NCBI RefSeq assembly: GCF_009765165.1
Contig: NZ_VLNU01000001.1
Coordinates: forward strand, 372,001 to 436,000
Length of the DNA: 64,000 bases
Origin: Lysobacter panacisoli
GTDB lineage: Bacteria; Pseudomonadota; Gammaproteobacteria; Xanthomonadales; Xanthomonadaceae
Direction of reading: 5' to 3'
Shown here: positions 50,734 to 60,722 of the stretch, one piece after another
How positions within the stretch are numbered: position 1 is the stretch's first letter
Layout of the letters: each line of letters opens with the position of its first letter
Position numbers and translations under genes: made by a program
The notes under the pieces: generated by a model
Seen by the model: the letters and a program-made list of their open reading frames with translations, nothing else
What the model was told of the DNA's origin: nothing
The model's database searches: none

Positions 50734-51303
50734 TTAGGCCTTTTCGACCTGGCCGAACTCGAGCTCGACCGGGGTCGAGCGGCCGAAGATCAGCACCGCC
50801 ACGCGCAGGCGGCTCTTCTCGTAGTTGATCTCTTCGACCACGCCGTTGAAGTCGTTGAACGGCCCGTCGATGACCCGGACCATCTCGCCCGGCTCGAACA
50901 GGACCTTCGGCTTCGGCTTCTCCACGCCTTCCTGAACACGCTGCAGGATAGCGTCGGCCTCGCGGTCGGCGATCGGCAACGGGCGGTCGGCGGTGCCGCC
51001 GATGAAGCCCATGACCTTGGGGGTCTCCTTGACCAGATGCCAGCTCTCGTTATCCATGCGCGGGATGCCCGCTTCGTCATGGGTGGCGATCTGGACCAGC
51101 ACGTAGCCCGGGAAGAACTTGCGCTCGGAGCGGCGCTTCTGGCCGGAGCGCATTTCCACGACCTCTTCGGTCGGGACCAGCACTTCGCCGAACTTGTCCT
51201 GCATGCCGTCGCGAGCGATCCGGTCGCGCAGCGCCTGCGCCACGGACTTCTCGAAGCCCGAGTAGGCGTGGACGACGTACCAGCGTTTGTGCACTTCGGT
51301 CAT
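50734..51303 (-). CDS. nusG: Transcription termination/antitermination factor NusG
   Basis: 189 residues (E. coli 181). Links RNA polymerase with Rho or with S10 on the ribosome. [20 protein letters not shown] at the start of the NGN domain, [12 protein letters not shown], then the KOW domain [19 protein letters not shown]. It directly follows secE (3 bp between). Confidence 0.98.
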   Translation of the reverse strand: MTEVHKRWYVVHAYSGFEKSVAQALRDRIARDGMQDKFGEVLVPTEEVVEMRSGQKRRSERKFFPGYVLVQIATHDEAGIPRMDNESWHLVKETPKVMGFIGGTADRPLPIADREADAILQRVQEGVEKPKPKVLFEPGEMVRVIDGPFNDFNGVVEEINYEKSRLRVAVLIFGRSTPVELEFGQVEKA

Positions 51304-51306
51304 GAC

Positions 51307-51684
51307 TTACTGCCCCAGGATGAGCTTGACGAAGAACTGGATGATCAGGTCGAAGCCCGCCAGGATCAGGCTCAGCACGGCCACGGCGATCATCACCACC
51401 CAGGTGGTACGCATGGCTTCCTGGCGCGTCGGCCAGACCACCTTGCGCAGTTCAAAGCGCGACTCGGACAGGAACTCGCGGGTCTGCAGACCCTTGCCAC
51501 TGGTCAGGAACACGCCTGCGCCCAGCACCAGACCCGCGACGACGGCCAGGACGCGGAGCGCGCCAGCCCACTGGTCGAAGTAGATGTAGGCGGCCACGCC
51601 TGCGGCCACCAGCAGCAGCGCCAGTGCGTACTTGACGATGTCGCCGGCGGCGCCGGATCCGGGTTGTTCGACCTTGCTGTTCAT
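51307..51684 (-). CDS. secE: Protein translocase subunit SecE
   Basis: 125 residues from ATG 51684; an ATG at 51693 would add MDR and is possible. E. coli-type SecE with three membrane helices: IVKYALALLLVAAGVAAYIY, LRVLAVVAGLVLGAGVFL and a C-terminal VVMIAVAVLSLILAGFDLI. The conserved cytosolic amphipathic segment ELRKVVWPTRQEAMRTT is present. Stabilises SecY in the translocon. Confidence 0.95.
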   Translation of the reverse strand: MNSKVEQPGSGAAGDIVKYALALLLVAAGVAAYIYFDQWAGALRVLAVVAGLVLGAGVFLTSGKGLQTREFLSESRFELRKVVWPTRQEAMRTTWVVMIAVAVLSLILAGFDLIIQFFVKLILGQ

Positions 51685-51774
51685 CCGATCCATCGCGCGA
51701 CATTTCGGTCGCGTCTGTTGTGGGAAAGACCGACCACGGATGACCGGGCTTTTGCGGAGGACCCGCATGGTATA

Positions 51775-51850
<76 letters not shown>

Positions 51851-51964
51851 ACGTTCTGTTGTCGGCGGCCCTTAGACGGCAACGGCGAGTCGTCACCGAC
51901 TCGCCTGCCTGGATCGCCATCCCGGTATCGCGCAGACCTTCGACCGCTGCAATCCCGGAAAGTT

Positions 51965-51990
51965 GCCACGGCGGCGAGAACCGCCGTGGC
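51965..51990 (-). terminator. Hairpin after the second tuf gene
   Basis: Perfect 10-bp stem GCCACGGCGG / CCGCCGTGGC with a 6-nt loop, 7 bp past the tuf stop, followed by AACTTTCC. The T content is low, so it may be a partial terminator or an mRNA-end structure that lets tRNA-Trp and secE be read through. Confidence 0.55.
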
Positions 51991-51997
51991 GACAGGC

Positions 51998-53188
51998 TTA
52001 CTTGACGATCTTCGCCACGACGCCGGCGCCGACGGTGCGACCGCCTTCGCGGATCGCGAAGCGCAGGCCTTCGTCCATCGCCACCGGGTTGATCAGCTGC
52101 ACGACCATCTTGATGTTGTCGCCCGGCATGACCATCTCGACGCCTTCCGGCAGCTGCACCGCACCGGTGATGTCCGTGGTGCGGAAGTAGAACTGCGGAC
52201 GGTAGCCCTTGAAGAACGGGGTGTGACGGCCGCCCTCGTCCTTCGACAGCACGTACACCTCGGCCTCGAACTCGGTGTGCGGGGTGATCGAACCCGGCTT
52301 CGCCAGCACCTGGCCGCGCTCCACGTCGTCACGCTTGGTGCCGCGCAGCAGCAGGCCCGCGTTGTCGCCCGCCTGGCCCTGGTCCAGCAGCTTGCGGAAC
52401 ATTTCGACGCCGGTCACCGTCGTCTTCTGGGTCGGACGGATACCGACGATTTCGATTTCGTCGCCGACCTTGATGATGCCGCGCTCGATACGGCCGGTCA
52501 CCACGGTGCCGCGGCCCGAGATCGAGAACACGTCTTCCACCGGCATCAGGAACGGCTTGTCGATGTCACGCTCCGGCTCCGGAATGAACGTGTCCAGCGC
52601 TTCCACCAGCTTCAGGATCGCCGGCACGCCGATTTCCGACTGGTCGCCTTCCAGCGCCAGACGCGCCGAACCCTTGATGATCGGGGTGTCGTCGCCCGGG
52701 AACTCGTACTTCGTCAGCAGCTCGCGAACTTCCATCTCGACCAGCTCGAGCAGCTCGGCGTCGTCCACCATGTCGGCCTTGTTCAGGAACACGACGATGT
52801 ACGGCACGCCCACCTGGCGCGACAGCAGGATGTGCTCGCGCGTCTGCGGCATCGGGCCGTCAGCGGCCGAGCACACCAGAATCGCGCCGTCCATCTGCGC
52901 CGCACCCGTGATCATGTTCTTCACGTAGTCGGCGTGGCCCGGGCAGTCCACGTGCGCGTAGTGACGGTTCGGGCTTTCGTACTCCACGTGCGCCGTCGAG
53001 ATCGTGATGCCGCGAGCCTTCTCTTCCGGCGCCGCGTCGATCGCGTCGTACGCCTTGAACTCGCCGCCGAAACGCTCCGCGCCCACCTTCGTCAGTGCCG
53101 CCGTCAGCGTCGTCTTGCCGTGGTCGACGTGACCGATCGTGCCCACGTTCACGTGCGGCTTGGTGCGCTCAAACTTACCCTTGGCCAT
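51998..53188 (-). CDS. tuf: Elongation factor Tu (copy in the tRNA-tuf operon)
   Basis: 396 residues, identical to the product of 34450-35640. It sits downstream of three tRNA genes and upstream of tRNA-Trp-secE, in the place of E. coli tufB. The coding DNA looks identical to the other copy while the flanks differ completely from the first base outside the start codon, which points to continuing gene conversion. Confidence 0.98.
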   Translation of the reverse strand: MAKGKFERTKPHVNVGTIGHVDHGKTTLTAALTKVGAERFGGEFKAYDAIDAAPEEKARGITISTAHVEYESPNRHYAHVDCPGHADYVKNMITGAAQMDGAILVCSAADGPMPQTREHILLSRQVGVPYIVVFLNKADMVDDAELLELVEMEVRELLTKYEFPGDDTPIIKGSARLALEGDQSEIGVPAILKLVEALDTFIPEPERDIDKPFLMPVEDVFSISGRGTVVTGRIERGIIKVGDEIEIVGIRPTQKTTVTGVEMFRKLLDQGQAGDNAGLLLRGTKRDDVERGQVLAKPGSITPHTEFEAEVYVLSKDEGGRHTPFFKGYRPQFYFRTTDITGAVQLPEGVEMVMPGDNIKMVVQLINPVAMDEGLRFAIREGGRTVGAGVVAKIVK

Positions 53189-53236
53189 GTCGACTCTCGC
53201 TTTAGGACGGAATTACTTTGGGTGGATCGCTGTAGA

Positions 53237-53312
53237 TGGTGCTCACGAAAGGAATCGAACCTTCGACCTCCTCCTTACCAAGGAGGTGCTCTACCGACTG
53301 AGCTACGTGAGC
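53237..53312 (-). tRNA. tRNA-Thr (GGT)
   Basis: 76 nt including encoded CCA. Acceptor GCTCACG / CGTGAGC with A as discriminator, anticodon loop TTGGTAA giving GGT, T-loop GTTCGATTC. Co-transcribed with tuf. Confidence 0.96.
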
Positions 53313-53347
53313 GGATTGTTCAAGCAAGTTGTCTGTCGCGGCATCAA

Positions 53348-53421
<74 letters not shown>

Positions 53422-53505
53422 GCCGGACTGACCTGCTTGGGTACTGCGCCAACGACTGGTAAGGCCGCTGGTTTTTCGCCACCAATCTTACGACCGTGTC
53501 GAAGC

Positions 53506-53591
53506 TGGTGGAGGGAGGTGGATTCGAACCACCGAAGGCGTAAGCCAGCAGATTTACAGTCTGCCCCCGTTGGCCGCTTGGGTATCCCTCC
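53506..53591 (-). tRNA. tRNA-Tyr (GTA)
   Basis: 86 nt with encoded CCA and a long variable arm, typical of class II tRNA-Tyr. Acceptor GGAGGGA / TCCCTCC, anticodon loop centred on GTA (CAGACTGTAAATCTG), T-loop GTTCGAATC. First gene of the tRNA-tuf operon. Confidence 0.96.
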
Positions 53592-53604
53592 AAAAGAGCC
53601 CGCA

Positions 53605-53633
53605 ATTTTGAGACTGGGCGCGAAACTTGTCAA
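53605..53633 (-). promoter_or_regulatory. Candidate promoter of the tRNA-tuf-secE operon
   Basis: -35 TTGACA (perfect consensus, 53628-53633), 17-bp spacer, -10 CAAAAT (53605-53610), then GC-rich TGCGGGC up to the start. A GC discriminator is the hallmark of stable-RNA promoters under stringent control. Confidence 0.75.
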
Positions 53634-53697
53634 CGCGTTCTTCGCATCTATTTTCACGCGGGCGCCCGGCGGGGGCCGGACAGCCGTTTCCCGGGAC

Positions 53698-54789
53698 TCA
53701 GACGTTGAAGCGGAAATGCAGGACGTCGCCTTCCTGGACGCGGTATTCCTTGCCTTCCAGGCGCAGGCGACCGGCGTCGCGGGCGCCGGACTCGCCCTTG
53801 TACTTGATGTAATCGTCGTAGGCGATGGTTTCGGCGCGGATGAAGCCCTTCTCGAAGTCGGTGTGGATCACCGCGGCCGCCTGCGGCGCGGTCGAGCCGG
53901 CCTTCACGGTCCAGGCGCGGACTTCCTTCACGCCGGCGGTGAAGTAGGTCTGCAGGCCCAGCAGCTTGTAGGCCGCGCGGATGACCCGGTTCAGGCCCGG
54001 CTCGTCCAGGCCCAGGTCGTTCAGGAACGTGTCGCGGTCGGCGTCGTCGAGCTGGCTCAGCTCCTCCTCGATGGCGGCGCACACCGGCACCACCTCGGCG
54101 CCCTCGCCCACCGCGCGGGCGCGCACGGCGTCCAGGTGCGGATTGTTCTCGAAGCCGTCCTCGAGCACGTTGGCGACGTACATCACCGGCTTCAGCGTGA
54201 GCAGGAACAGATCGCGCAGGATCAGCTTGTCGTCGTCGGACAGGCCCAGCGCGCGCGCCGGCTTGCCGGCGTCGAGACCGGTGCGGACACGACCCAGCAC
54301 CTCCACGCGCACCTTGGCCTCCTTGTCGCCGGTCTTGGCCGAACGCTCGGCGCGCTGCAGCGCCTTCTCGACCGATTCCAGGTCGGCCAGGGCCAGCTCG
54401 GTGTCGATGGTCTCGATGTCGGCGATCGGATCGATGCGGTTGTTGACGTGGATGACGTCGGGATTCTCGAAGCAGCGCACGACGTGCGTGATCGCGTCGA
54501 CCTCGCGGATGTGCGCGAGGAACTTGTTGCCCAGCCCTTCACCGCTCGCCGCGCCGGCGACGAGGCCGGCGATGTCGACGAATTCCACCGCGGTCGGAAT
54601 GACCTTCTGCGGTTTGATGATGTCAGAGAGCGCGTTCAGGCGCGGATCCGGCACCGGCACGACGCCCACGTTGGGTTCGATCGTGCAGAACGGAAAGTTG
54701 GCCGCGGCGATGCCGGCCTTGGTCAGGGCGTTGAAAAGGGTCGACTTGCCGACGTTCGGCAGGCCGACGATGCCGCATTTGATGCCCAT
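53698..54789 (-). CDS. ychF: Redox-regulated ribosome-binding ATPase YchF (OBG family)
   Basis: 363 residues from ATG 54789 ([20 protein letters not shown]), as in E. coli. The upstream open frame runs through a palindromic repeat and is not coding. P-loop [25 protein letters not shown] for switch II; the G4 position is NVLED in place of NKxD, which gives this family its preference for ATP. The C-terminal TGS domain ends [14 protein letters not shown]. Located after pth, the common order. Confidence 0.96.
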   Translation of the reverse strand: MGIKCGIVGLPNVGKSTLFNALTKAGIAAANFPFCTIEPNVGVVPVPDPRLNALSDIIKPQKVIPTAVEFVDIAGLVAGAASGEGLGNKFLAHIREVDAITHVVRCFENPDVIHVNNRIDPIADIETIDTELALADLESVEKALQRAERSAKTGDKEAKVRVEVLGRVRTGLDAGKPARALGLSDDDKLILRDLFLLTLKPVMYVANVLEDGFENNPHLDAVRARAVGEGAEVVPVCAAIEEELSQLDDADRDTFLNDLGLDEPGLNRVIRAAYKLLGLQTYFTAGVKEVRAWTVKAGSTAPQAAAVIHTDFEKGFIRAETIAYDDYIKYKGESGARDAGRLRLEGKEYRVQEGDVLHFRFNV

Positions 54790-54802
54790 GATGGCTGGAA
54801 CC

Positions 54803-54870
54803 GTGATTGGGGATTCGTGATTGGCGATTCGCCACGGGCTCGCCGCGCGAATCGCCAATCACCAATCACC
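54803..54870. repeat. GATTGG palindromic repeat between pth and ychF
   Basis: Perfect 15-bp arms GTGATTGGCGATTCG (54817-54831) and CGAATCGCCAATCAC (54848-54862) with a 16-nt spacer, plus extra GATTGG / CAATC units outside each arm. Related sequences occur at 57270-57310 and 47822-47844. It fills the short pth-ychF gap and would form a long hairpin in RNA. Confidence 0.75.
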
Positions 54871-54871
54871 A

Positions 54872-55453
54872 TCAGGTCCGTTCCGTGTGCAGCCGCTTCA
54901 TGGCCTCGCTGAAATCGCCGGAAACGGCGAGCGGGAGCACGTCGTCGGCGTTGGCGATGGAACGCAGGATCGACGCTTCGTCGTCCGTGCCCGGACGACC
55001 GAGCACCCACGAGGTGACGCGGTCCTTGTGGCCCGGATGGCCGATGCCGATGCGCAAGCGATGGTACTTGCCGTGGCCCAGCAGCCGGGTGATGTCGCGC
55101 AGGCCGTTCTGGCCGCCGTGGCCGCCGTCGAACTTCAGGCGCGCAGTGCCCACGGGCAGGTCCAGCTCGTCGTGGGCGACCAGCATTTCTTCCGGCTCGA
55201 TCTTCCAGTAACGCAGCGCGGCCGCGACGGACTTGCCGGAGAGGTTCATGAACGTGGACGGCTTCAGCAGCCAGACCGGGCGGCCGGCGATGTCGACCTT
55301 GCAGGTCTCGCCGAACAGCTTGGATTCCAGACCGAAGCGCGCGCCTTCGCGCTGCGCGAGGGCGTCCACAAACCAGAACCCGGCGTTGTGCCGGGTCCTG
55401 AGGTGTTCGGAGCCGGGATTGCCCAGCCCCACGATGAGGCGCAGACCGGCCAT
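54872..55453 (-). CDS. pth: Peptidyl-tRNA hydrolase
   Basis: 193 residues (E. coli 194). Releases peptides from drop-off peptidyl-tRNA. LIVGLGNPGSEHLRTRHNAG contains the catalytic His, WLLKPSTFMNLSGKSV and VAHDELDLPVG, and GGHGGQNGLRDI are all in place. Confidence 0.97.
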   Translation of the reverse strand: MAGLRLIVGLGNPGSEHLRTRHNAGFWFVDALAQREGARFGLESKLFGETCKVDIAGRPVWLLKPSTFMNLSGKSVAAALRYWKIEPEEMLVAHDELDLPVGTARLKFDGGHGGQNGLRDITRLLGHGKYHRLRIGIGHPGHKDRVTSWVLGRPGTDDEASILRSIANADDVLPLAVSGDFSEAMKRLHTERT

Positions 55454-55507
55454 CGTGGATTCACGCGGAGATCCGCCCGCAAGCGCGGGCGGATCGTCCT
55501 GGCGCGA

Positions 55508-56161
55508 TTACTTCTCGTCCTTCTTGGCGGCCTTGGTGGCCGGCACTTCGGCCGGCGGGGCCTCGGTGGTTTCCTCGGACTCGACGCGACCGTGCTTGGC
55601 GATCACGACGGCGACGTCGTGTTCCTTGCCCAGCTTCAGCTCCGGCAGCTCGACGCCCTTCGGCAGCTTGATGTCCGACAGGTGGACGATGTCGCCGACG
55701 GCGAGCTTCGACAGGTCGATCTCGATGAACTCCGGCAGATCCTTCGGCAGGCAGCTGACGGTGACTTCGTTGAGCTCGTGGGTGATGACCACGTCGGCGG
55801 CCTTGCCGGCCGGCGAGCCTTCCTGGCCGATGAAGTGCAGCGGCACCGACGCCTTCAGCGTGGCGTTCAGATCAACGCGCTGGAAGTCCAGGTGCATGAT
55901 GATCTGCTTGAACGGATGGCGCTGGATGTCGCGCAGGAGCACCGGCTCCGACTTGCCGTCGATGTCGAGCGTCAGGATCGAGGAGTAGAACCACTCGTTC
56001 TGCTGGGCGAGCCAGGTCTTCTCGTGCTCGAGCTGGATGGCCTGCGGCGCGGTCTTGCCGCCGTAGACGATGGCCGGGATGCTGGCGGCGTGGCGAAGGC
56101 GGCGGCTCGCACCCTTCCCTTCGACCTTGCGGCCAGTGGCCTTGAGGATGTGTTCGGACAT
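55508..56161 (-). CDS. rplY: 50S ribosomal protein L25, long CTC form
   Basis: 217 residues, the long TL5/CTC type rather than the 94-residue E. coli L25. N-terminal 5S-rRNA binding domain (KGASRRLRHAASIPAIVYGG), C-terminal TL5 domain (LPEFIEIDLSKLAVGDIVHL) and a charged Glu/Pro/Ala/Lys tail of about 30 residues. Lies between prs and pth as in many bacteria. Confidence 0.96.
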   Translation of the reverse strand: MSEHILKATGRKVEGKGASRRLRHAASIPAIVYGGKTAPQAIQLEHEKTWLAQQNEWFYSSILTLDIDGKSEPVLLRDIQRHPFKQIIMHLDFQRVDLNATLKASVPLHFIGQEGSPAGKAADVVITHELNEVTVSCLPKDLPEFIEIDLSKLAVGDIVHLSDIKLPKGVELPELKLGKEHDVAVVIAKHGRVESEETTEAPPAEVPATKAAKKDEK

Positions 56162-56276
56162 TTTCGTAACTCACTTTGCTTGCAATGGACCCACCTCGCG
56201 GCGGGATGGACGCTCACCCGCGACCAGGTGAGCGCTGTTGCGATGTCGGCCGAAGCCGCCATCGCGGGTTCTTTCG

Positions 56277-57236
56277 TCAGTCCACGTAGAGCGAACTGAC
56301 CGACTCGCCGAATGCGACGCGACGGATCGTCTCGGCCAGCAGCTCGGCGACGCTGAGCTGGCGGATCTTGCCGTTGGCCTTCGCTGCGTCGGACAGCTTG
56401 ATGGTGTCGGTCACCACCAGCTCGTCCAGCTGCGACTTGCCCACGTTGTCCAGCGCCGCACCCGACAGCACCGGATGCGTGCAGTACGCGACCACCTTGG
56501 TCGCGCCCTGCGCCTTGAGCGCGTTCGCCGCGGCGCACAGCGTGCCCGCGGTGTCGACGATGTCGTCGACCAGCACGCACGTCTTGCCTTCCACGTCGCC
56601 GATGATGTTCATCACCGTGGCGACGTTGGCACGCGGGCGGCGCTTGTCGATGATCGCCAGGTCCGCGTCGTCCAGGCGCTTGGCGATCGCTCGCGCGCGC
56701 ACCACGCCACCGACGTCGGGCGAGACCACCACCATGTTGTCCGTGCCGTGCGCGCGCCAGATGTCGGCGAGCAGCAGCGGCGAGGCGTACACGTTGTCGA
56801 CCGGGATGTCGAAGAAGCCCTGGATCTGGTCGGCGTGAAGGTCGACCGTCAACACGCGGTCGGTACCGACCGCACCGAACATCTTCGCTGCCACCTTCGC
56901 CGTGATCGGCACGCGCGAGGAACGCGGGCGGCGATCCTGGCGGGCGTAGCCGAAGTACGGCACCACCGCGGTCACGCTGGCGGCCGAGGCGCGCTTGAGC
57001 GCGTCCACCAGCACCAGCAGTTCCATGAAATTCTCCGCCGTCGGTGCGTTCGTGGGCTGGATCACGAACACTTCCTGACGACGCACGTTCTCCTCGATCT
57101 CGACCTGCACCTCGCCGTCCGAGAATCGACCCACCAGTGCCTTGCCGAGGCGGATGCCGAGCTCCTTGCAGACGGATTCGGCCAGCGGGCGGTTGGCGTT
57201 GCCGCTGAAGATCAGCAGGTTGCGGTCGTTCTGCAT
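56277..57236 (-). CDS. prs: Ribose-phosphate pyrophosphokinase
   Basis: 319 residues (E. coli 315). Makes PRPP from ribose 5-phosphate and [23 protein letters not shown] at the start, [20 protein letters not shown] near 100, and the PRPP loop [20 protein letters not shown] near 220. The 115-bp gap to rplY contains a CGCTCACC / GGTGAGCG hairpin (56211-56234). Confidence 0.97.
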   Translation of the reverse strand: MQNDRNLLIFSGNANRPLAESVCKELGIRLGKALVGRFSDGEVQVEIEENVRRQEVFVIQPTNAPTAENFMELLVLVDALKRASAASVTAVVPYFGYARQDRRPRSSRVPITAKVAAKMFGAVGTDRVLTVDLHADQIQGFFDIPVDNVYASPLLLADIWRAHGTDNMVVVSPDVGGVVRARAIAKRLDDADLAIIDKRRPRANVATVMNIIGDVEGKTCVLVDDIVDTAGTLCAAANALKAQGATKVVAYCTHPVLSGAALDNVGKSQLDELVVTDTIKLSDAAKANGKIRQLSVAELLAETIRRVAFGESVSSLYVD

Positions 57237-57269
57237 GGGTATTCGCGCCGGGTTCGGGAGTGAGGACTC

Positions 57270-57310
57270 GGGATTGGAAACTCATGCGCGCCGCGCGAAT
57301 TTCCAATCCC
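57270..57310. repeat. GATTGG palindromic repeat between tRNA-Gln and prs
   Basis: Perfect 11-bp arms GGGATTGGAAA (57270-57280) and TTTCCAATCCC (57300-57310) with a GCGCGCCGCGCG-containing loop, plus further ATTCCCAATC outside on the right. Same family as 54803-54870. Confidence 0.72.
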
Positions 57311-57332
57311 GAATTCCCAATCCGGATTGAAT

Positions 57333-57409
57333 TGGCAGGGGCGGTAGGATTCGAACCTACGAATGCCGGGATCAAAACCCGGTGCCTTGGGCCACTTGGC
57401 GACGCCCCT
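57333..57409 (-). tRNA. tRNA-Gln (TTG)
   Basis: 77 nt with encoded CCA. Acceptor AGGGGCG / CGCCCCT, anticodon loop with TTG (GGGTTTTGATCCC), T-loop GTTCGAATC. Between ispE and prs, the classic place for this tRNA in gammaproteobacteria. Confidence 0.96.
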
Positions 57410-57423
57410 GCGGGTGACTCCGA

Positions 57424-58317
57424 TCAGGGAGCCGATACAGCCTGTCTCGTCCAGTCGGCCAGAGCACGGTGCAGCGGAGAGGTTTGCGCCCCTTCCGCCA
57501 CCCAGGCCCGAAGGCCTGGCGCCAATCCCGCCAGCGCCGCCTCGGCGGTTTCGCGCGTGGCGAACTCGACGAAGCAACCGCTGCCGGAGCCGGTCAGGCG
57601 CGGCGAACCGATCCGCGACAGCGCAGCGAACACCGCCTCGACGGCAGATTCGCGCGCGCGCAGCACCGGCTCGAACGCATTCCCGAGCGGCACACCCGAA
57701 ACGAAGTCCGATATTGTCGCGGGAGGGGCATCACGCGTCAATTCAGGGGATCGGAACAAAGCCGCGGTGGGCGCGTGGACGCCAGGATCGGCCAGCACGT
57801 ACCACGCGGGCGGCAGATCGACCGGGTTGAGGCGCTCGCCGATGCCTTCCGCCCAGGCATTCGCGCCACGGACGAAGACCGGCACGTCGGCGCCCAGTCG
57901 CAAGCCCAGTTCAGCCAGCGCCTCGGCATCGAGACCCGCGCCCCAGAGCGCATTCAGCGCGACCAGCACGGTAGCCGCGTCGGATGATCCGCCCCCGAAG
58001 CCGCCGCCCGCGGGAATTCGTTTTTCGACGACGATGTCCGCACCATGCTGCATTTTGGTAGCCGATTGCAGCAGTTTGGCAGCCCGCACGGTGAGGTCGT
58101 CCACCTCCTCCACACCCGGCACCGAAGGTCCGTGGCGATGGATCTGGCCGTCCTCGCGCACCCGCAGGCGCACGGTATCGCCCCAGTCGAGGATGCGGAA
58201 CACGGTCTGCAGCAGGTGATAGCCATCCTCGCGCCGCCCGGTGATGCGCAGGAACAAGTTCAGCTTGGCCGGGGCCGGCCAGCTCGACCAGGCCCGGCCG
58301 CGTTCGCCCTGATTCAC
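57424..58317 (-). CDS. ispE: 4-diphosphocytidyl-2-C-methyl-D-erythritol kinase
   Basis: 297 residues from GTG 58317, which overlaps the lolB stop as GTGA; upstream open frame belongs to lolB sequence. Fourth step of the MEP isoprenoid pathway, phosphorylating CDP-ME. GHMP-kinase motifs: [21 protein letters not shown] near the start, [17 protein letters not shown] phosphate loop, [12 protein letters not shown] near the end. Length is usual (about 285). Confidence 0.95.
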   Translation of the reverse strand: MNQGERGRAWSSWPAPAKLNLFLRITGRREDGYHLLQTVFRILDWGDTVRLRVREDGQIHRHGPSVPGVEEVDDLTVRAAKLLQSATKMQHGADIVVEKRIPAGGGFGGGSSDAATVLVALNALWGAGLDAEALAELGLRLGADVPVFVRGANAWAEGIGERLNPVDLPPAWYVLADPGVHAPTAALFRSPELTRDAPPATISDFVSGVPLGNAFEPVLRARESAVEAVFAALSRIGSPRLTGSGSGCFVEFATRETAEAALAGLAPGLRAWVAEGAQTSPLHRALADWTRQAVSAP

Positions 58318-58940
58318 CGCGTCCCGTCCAGCGACCACTGGTCGACGATCAGCCGGACCTTGGCGGTGCCGCGGGTGGCGATGAGCCGGGTCGGCATGGC
58401 GGGCTCTGCGGCCCCGTCCTGCCACTGCTCGTAATCGATCGCCCAGCCGGCCTGTTCCAGACGTACTGGACGGTTGCCTTCGCCGTAGACGATGTGGGCC
58501 GGGCCGTAGCCATCGCCCGCGCCGACACCGCGGACCCAGTCGGACAGGGCCTGCACCGGGATGTTCCAGCCGGTGGTTTCCAGCAGGAGACCTTCGGCAT
58601 CGCTGCCCTCGCGTGGCCCGCCGGAGACGCCTTCGAGCCGAGCGCTGGAGGCATCACCGATCAGGCGCCAGCTCTGACGGGTGACCGGCGCGCTCAGCGC
58701 GACCGTGTAGCGCTCGCCGGTCTGCTGCCAGTCGATGCGGCCACTGCCGCCCTGGCTGCCGTTGGACACGGCGATGCGTCCGGTGACGTTCCAGTCGGTG
58801 ATCGCGTCGCGCGCACGATCCTGCCGCTCGGCTTCGGCGCGATCGACCGGCACCGCCGGCGCGCGCGTGGGCTGCGAAACGCAACCCGACAACACCACCG
58901 CCGCCATCGCGGACGCAAGCAGGAATCGTAGCGAATTCAT
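58314..58940 (-). CDS. lolB: Outer-membrane lipoprotein receptor LolB
   Basis: 208 residues from ATG 58940 (overlapping the upstream TPR gene as ATGA). Lipoprotein signal with lipobox LSGC and Cys20. Accepts lipoproteins from LolA and inserts them in the outer membrane. [20 protein letters not shown] strand pair, [15 protein letters not shown] and [12 protein letters not shown] with the conserved W are typical. Coupled with ispE downstream. Confidence 0.92.
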   Translation of the reverse strand: MNSLRFLLASAMAAVVLSGCVSQPTRAPAVPVDRAEAERQDRARDAITDWNVTGRIAVSNGSQGGSGRIDWQQTGERYTVALSAPVTRQSWRLIGDASSARLEGVSGGPREGSDAEGLLLETTGWNIPVQALSDWVRGVGAGDGYGPAHIVYGEGNRPVRLEQAGWAIDYEQWQDGAAEPAMPTRLIATRGTAKVRLIVDQWSLDGTR

Positions 58941-60616
58941 GCGCCGGTCTTCTCCAGCGCGCGCTGCAGCGAGCGGTTGTCGGGATCGATCTTGCGCGCC
59001 TGCTCGAAGTACTTGCGCGCCTCGTCCTTGCGGCCGAGTTCCCACAGCACTTCGGCCAGGTGCGAGGCGATCTCCGCGTCCTTCTGCAGCGTCAGTGCGC
59101 GACGCAGTTCGACCAGCGCTTCCTCCTTGCGCCCGAGGCGATACAGCACCCAGCCGTAGCTGTCGACGATCGCGGCGTTGTCGGGTTCAGCGGTGCGCGC
59201 GCGCTCGATCAGCTGCAGCGCTTCCTGGTAACGCGTGGTGCGGTCGGCCAGCGTGTAACCCAGCGCGTTGAGCGCGGCCACGTTGTCGGGCTCGGCGACG
59301 AGGATCTTGCGCAGGTCGGCTTCGGCGCGCGGGATGTCGTCGCGACGCTCCCAGCTCAGCGCACGTGCGTAGAGGACTTCCGGATCGTCCGGGAACGCCG
59401 CCAGTCCGCGCGCGTACGCGTCCATTTCGCCGGCCGCGTTCTTGTCCTTCTCGCGCAGCGAAGCTTCGAGCAGATAGGCATCGCGACGCGCTTCCTCGTC
59501 GGCGGACGCATCGGCCTGGATCTCGCGCAGCGACTTGAACGCTTCCTCGCCGCGATCGAGTTCGTGCAGCACGTTCGCCGCACGCAGTCGCGCCGACCAG
59601 CGCTGCTCGCCGCCGGGCACGCCGCGATACCACTCCAGCGCTTCGTCGAAACGATCGAGGAATTCCGCCATCTGCCCGAGCAGCAGGCGGCGCTGCGGGT
59701 CGGGTTGCGATGCGTTGCGACGCAGCTCTTCGTACAACCGGGCCAGCGCCTCCTTGTCGTCGCCCTGGGCGAGCAACGCGGCGCGCAGCGCATACGTCTG
59801 GTCGTCCTGCGGACCGCCGGCGAGGACCGCCTCGGCCGAGTTGTAGTCGCCCATGCGGTGGTATTCGTCAGCGATGGCGCGGCGCAGGTCGCCGTCGCTG
59901 CCGGCCTGTGCGGCGAGCGAGGCGAGCAGCTCGCGCGCCTCGTCGGTCTTGCCGGCTTCGCGCAACTGGCTGGCGCGGAGCAGGCCGACACGGGCTTCGC
60001 CCGGGAAGCGCTTCACGACTTCGGCGACGATCCGCTCGACCAGCTTCGGCTGCTCCAGTCCCTGCGCGAGCCCGCCGAAGGCCAGCCATGCGGGCAAGCG
60101 GTTCGGGATCTTGCCGTCGGCGACCAGCCGTTCCAGCAGGCGGGCCGACTGCTGGGGATCGCGCGCGCCGCCGCTCAGGACACCCAGCGCCTGGCGCCAG
60201 CCGGAATCGCCGGGCGCCTGCAGCAGCTGGGTGAGGTACTTGCGCGCGCCGCGCTCGTCCCCGCGACGGATCGCCAGGACGGCCTGAGCCGCAGCGACAT
60301 TGAGACCTTCCCCGCCCTGCTTGCGCCACAGGTCCAGGGCCTGCGCGGCGCGCTTGTCGTCCTTGGCGAGCAGGGCGATGCGGGTCGCGCGCTCGGCCAG
60401 GGCGACGTCGTTAGCGGCGCGGGCGGCATCGAGGTAGGCCTGGGCGGCCTCGTCCAGCCGGCCGGACTGGAGGGCGAACTCGCCGATCAACAGCGGTTCC
60501 AGCGATGCTCCGATCGGGTCCGTCGCCGCGGCGGGCTCCTTTTCCGCGGCCAGCACGGGCGCGGCGGCAAGGGTGGCGACAAGGACGAAACAGAGCGTGC
60601 GCAAGGCTACGGGCAT
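58937..60616 (-). CDS. Exported tetratricopeptide-repeat protein
   Basis: 559 residues. Signal peptide MPVALRTLCFVLVATLAAAP with cleavage near VLAAEK, so periplasmic. The rest is TPR or TPR-like helical repeats from about residue 40 to the end (for example NVAALNALGYTLADRTTRYQ, then NAAIVDSYGWVLYRLGRKEE and EIASHLAEVLWELGRKDEAR). First gene of the lolB-ispE run, with a 4-nt stop/start overlap to lolB. Likely a scaffold for envelope processes; partner unknown. The similar gene before lolB in other xanthomonads is also described only as TPR. Confidence 0.88.
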   Translation of the reverse strand: MPVALRTLCFVLVATLAAAPVLAAEKEPAAATDPIGASLEPLLIGEFALQSGRLDEAAQAYLDAARAANDVALAERATRIALLAKDDKRAAQALDLWRKQGGEGLNVAAAQAVLAIRRGDERGARKYLTQLLQAPGDSGWRQALGVLSGGARDPQQSARLLERLVADGKIPNRLPAWLAFGGLAQGLEQPKLVERIVAEVVKRFPGEARVGLLRASQLREAGKTDEARELLASLAAQAGSDGDLRRAIADEYHRMGDYNSAEAVLAGGPQDDQTYALRAALLAQGDDKEALARLYEELRRNASQPDPQRRLLLGQMAEFLDRFDEALEWYRGVPGGEQRWSARLRAANVLHELDRGEEAFKSLREIQADASADEEARRDAYLLEASLREKDKNAAGEMDAYARGLAAFPDDPEVLYARALSWERRDDIPRAEADLRKILVAEPDNVAALNALGYTLADRTTRYQEALQLIERARTAEPDNAAIVDSYGWVLYRLGRKEEALVELRRALTLQKDAEIASHLAEVLWELGRKDEARKYFEQARKIDPDNRSLQRALEKTGA

Positions 60617-60656
60617 CGATCAGGCCTGCAGGACAACCGGGAGGGAACGGGGCCGG

Positions 60657-60662
60657 TAGAAT
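60657..60662 (+). promoter_or_regulatory. Possible -10 box of hemA
   Basis: TAGAAT 60 bp before the hemA start in the divergent 106-bp gap. No convincing -35 sequence at 16-18 bp, so weak. Confidence 0.35.
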
Positions 60663-60722
60663 GTCGGCCTCCGGGTAGCCAGCAGCTTATCGCAAGCACC
60701 TGAACGGAAGAGTCCGGCGTCA

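Noticed and set aside
58937..60616. TPR gene as a BamD or PilF homologue
   Set aside because: It lacks a lipobox, is much longer than those proteins, and the repeats are generic.
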